Source: Streptomyces resistomycificus (lineage in GTDB: Bacteria; Actinomycetota; Actinomycetes; Streptomycetales; Streptomycetaceae). From it: a stretch of DNA of 64,000 nucleotides. The position numbers were made by a program, and so were the translations under genes. Below the pieces are notes generated by a model. That model was not told the origin of the DNA. It made no database searches and saw nothing but the letters and a program-made list of their open reading frames with translations. The stretch spans positions 633,918-697,917 of the forward strand of contig NZ_KQ948992.1 of the NCBI RefSeq assembly GCF_001514265.1, written 5' to 3'. Below are positions 62,750-64,000 of the stretch, piece by piece. How positions within the stretch are numbered: position 1 is the stretch's first letter; every line of letters begins with the position of its first letter.

Positions 62750-63757
62750 ATGGACCTCGACGTCTTCGTCAGCGCCCACCGGGCCGAGTGGGACCGCCTC
62801 GACGCGCTGCTGCGGCGCCAGCGCCGCCTCACGGGCGCCGAGGCCGACGAACTCGTCGCGCTCTACCAGCGCACCGCCACCCACCTGTCCCTGATCCAGT
62901 CCAGCGCCCCCGATCCGCAACTGACCGGTCGGCTCAGCCAGCTGGTGGCACGCGCGCGTAGTGCCGTGACAGGCACCCGCCGAGCATCTTGGCGGGACGT
63001 CACCCGCTTCCTGGCCCACAGCTTCCCCGCCGCGGTCTACCGGTCCCGCCACTGGTGGGTGCCCACGGCGCTCCTGTCGACGGTCGTGGCGGCTCTGCTG
63101 GGCTGGTGGATCGGCACTCATCCCGAAGTGCAGGCCTCGATCGCGGCTCCGAACGAGCTGCGCGAACTCACCCGCCCAGGCGGCCAGTACGAGACGTACT
63201 ACTCCAGCCACCCCGCGGCCTCCTTCGCCGCCCAGGTCTGGACGAACAACGCCCAAGCGGCAGCCATGTGTCTTGTCCTGGGCGTGTTCCTGGGCCTGCC
63301 GGTCCTCTGGATCCTCTTCCAGAACATGCTCAACCTCGGCGTCGGCTTCGGCCTGATGTCCTCGGCCGGCCGCTTGGACACCTTCCTCGGCCTCATCCTT
63401 CCGCACGGCCTTCTCGAGCTGACCGCAGTGTTCGTCGCGGCCGGCACAGGTCTGCGTCTGGGCTGGACGGTGATCGACCCAGGCCCGCGCTCCCGCCGCT
63501 CCGCTCTGGCAGAGGAGGGCCGAGCCGCAGTGGGCATGGCCATAGGCCTCGCGCTCGTCCTCTTCGTCTCCGGCGCCATCGAAGGCTTCGTCACCCCTTC
63601 CGGCCTGCCCACCTGGGCCCGCATAGCCATTGGCATCGCCGCCGAACTGGCATTCCTCGCGTACGTCTATGTGCTGGGCGCCCGTGCGGCCCGAGCGGGC
63701 GACACCGGGGACGTCGAGGCGGCCGAGCGCAGCGCCACCGTGCCGACAGCGGCCTGA
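62750..63757 (+). CDS. SpoIIM/DUF95 family membrane protein
   Basis: A 335-residue protein. N-terminal soluble helical domain (about 1-100, MDLDVFVSAHRAEWDRLDALLRR), then five to six helices including the SpoIIM-typical WTNNAQAAAMCLVLGVFLGLPVLWILFQNMLNLGVGFG and LPHGLLELTAVFVAAGTGLRLGW. Homology is to the stage II sporulation protein M family, but in actinobacteria its role is unknown. ATG 62750 preceded by AGGAGCAGGCAGAC. Divergent from the RDD gene. Downstream is the rRNA-type promoter. Confidence 0.88.
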   Translation: MDLDVFVSAHRAEWDRLDALLRRQRRLTGAEADELVALYQRTATHLSLIQSSAPDPQLTGRLSQLVARARSAVTGTRRASWRDVTRFLAHSFPAAVYRSRHWWVPTALLSTVVAALLGWWIGTHPEVQASIAAPNELRELTRPGGQYETYYSSHPAASFAAQVWTNNAQAAAMCLVLGVFLGLPVLWILFQNMLNLGVGFGLMSSAGRLDTFLGLILPHGLLELTAVFVAAGTGLRLGWTVIDPGPRSRRSALAEEGRAAVGMAIGLALVLFVSGAIEGFVTPSGLPTWARIAIGIAAELAFLAYVYVLGARAARAGDTGDVEAAERSATVPTAA

Positions 63758-63810
63758 TGTGCGTCCACCCTCGCTGAGCTGCTACTGTCTCCTTCGCCCC
63801 ACAAGAGACG

Positions 63811-63839
63811 TTGACACGGCTCGTGCGGGGAGGTAGATT
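63811..63839 (+). promoter_or_regulatory. rRNA-operon-type promoter at the window edge
   Basis: TTGACA (63811-63816), 17-bp spacer, TAGATT (63834-63839): a near-consensus sigma-HrdB promoter of the type seen at Streptomyces rrn operons. About 160 bases of leader follow, including AT-rich TGATAATG-like sequence at the right edge. A weaker second pair (TTGATC 63862, GTATCT 63886) lies downstream. The 16S gene would lie outside. Confidence 0.6.
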
Positions 63840-64000
63840 CGAACAGTTGCCTGGAGCTTGGTTGATCCGGCTCGGCAGCGGTGAAGTATCTGTCTGCTTC
63901 TCGGAACGTCGTTAGAACGTCGCTTTCGAAGAAGCCTCTTCCCGATAAATCGGAAACGGATGGCCGGTCAGACCGGCGCAGAAGTTCTGATAATGTTGGG

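Overview
This is a high-GC actinobacterial chromosome segment, almost certainly from a Streptomyces. The reasons are strong third-position G/C bias, many GTG starts, 4-base start/stop overlaps, WhiB, LAxTG-type cell-wall anchoring, F420 genes and a typical rRNA-operon-type promoter at the right edge. From memory, the backbone (purK-purE, GtrA, acyl-CoA dehydrogenase, LCP genes, TIGR03089, GDP-mannose pyrophosphorylase, fbiA-fbiB, whiB, metallopeptidase, DUF3499, manB, SIS protein, manA, ahcY) matches the order around M. tuberculosis Rv3248c-Rv3277 and the S. coelicolor SCO302x-306x region. It is therefore conserved core chromosome with lineage-specific insertions, not a mobile island.

Layout. 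1-4 kb: a regulatory HATPase and three exported or wall-linked proteins, two of which share a domain and carry sortase-type C-termini. 4-8.6 kb: a POT peptide transporter, a two-component system and a GtrA protein. 8.7-11.6 kb: purK-purE-dipeptidase in a 4-base-overlapping operon. 11.6-15.7 kb: a variable stretch with a wrecked divergent MerR/ene-reductase pair, an orphan response regulator, a second dipeptidase-fold protein that has lost all six metal ligands, two tandem VOC proteins and a CGNR regulator with palindromic sites between them. 16-19.4 kb: UDP-glucose dehydrogenase, acyl-CoA dehydrogenase, acyl-CoA thioesterase.

19.4-34.2 kb: seven LytR-CpsA-Psr (LCP) phosphotransferase genes, four of them from duplication of a two-gene block, with an ExoA-like glycosyltransferase, a HAD phosphatase, a copper-storage-type Cys-rich protein and a TIGR03089 protein. 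34.3-38.2 kb: a zinc amidase, a sugar-1-phosphate nucleotidyltransferase and an AlkA-type glycosylase. 38.4-42.4 kb: F420 genes fbiB and fbiA, a cysteine dioxygenase behind a previously unlisted short cysteine-rich leader ORF, and whiB. 42.5-48.3 kb: a 1238-residue membrane glycosyltransferase coupled to a DUF5719 protein, then a zincin-like protein. 48.6-56.5 kb: DUF3499, a lactate permease broken by five single-base shifts, then manB, Trm112-like, SIS and manA genes and a CDF transporter. 56.6-63.8 kb: fructose PTS, ahcY, a hypothetical protein, and a divergent RDD/SpoIIM pair. The window ends in a probable rRNA promoter.

How the genes fit together: manA, manB and the nucleotidyltransferase convert fructose-6-P to GDP-mannose. 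The glycosyltransferases can use nucleotide sugars to build envelope glycans, GtrA may help move lipid-linked sugars, and the LCP proteins attach glycopolymers to peptidoglycan that the amidase remodels. Most starts were chosen from ribosome-binding sites, overlaps or family length. All family calls are by eye; no database search was run.
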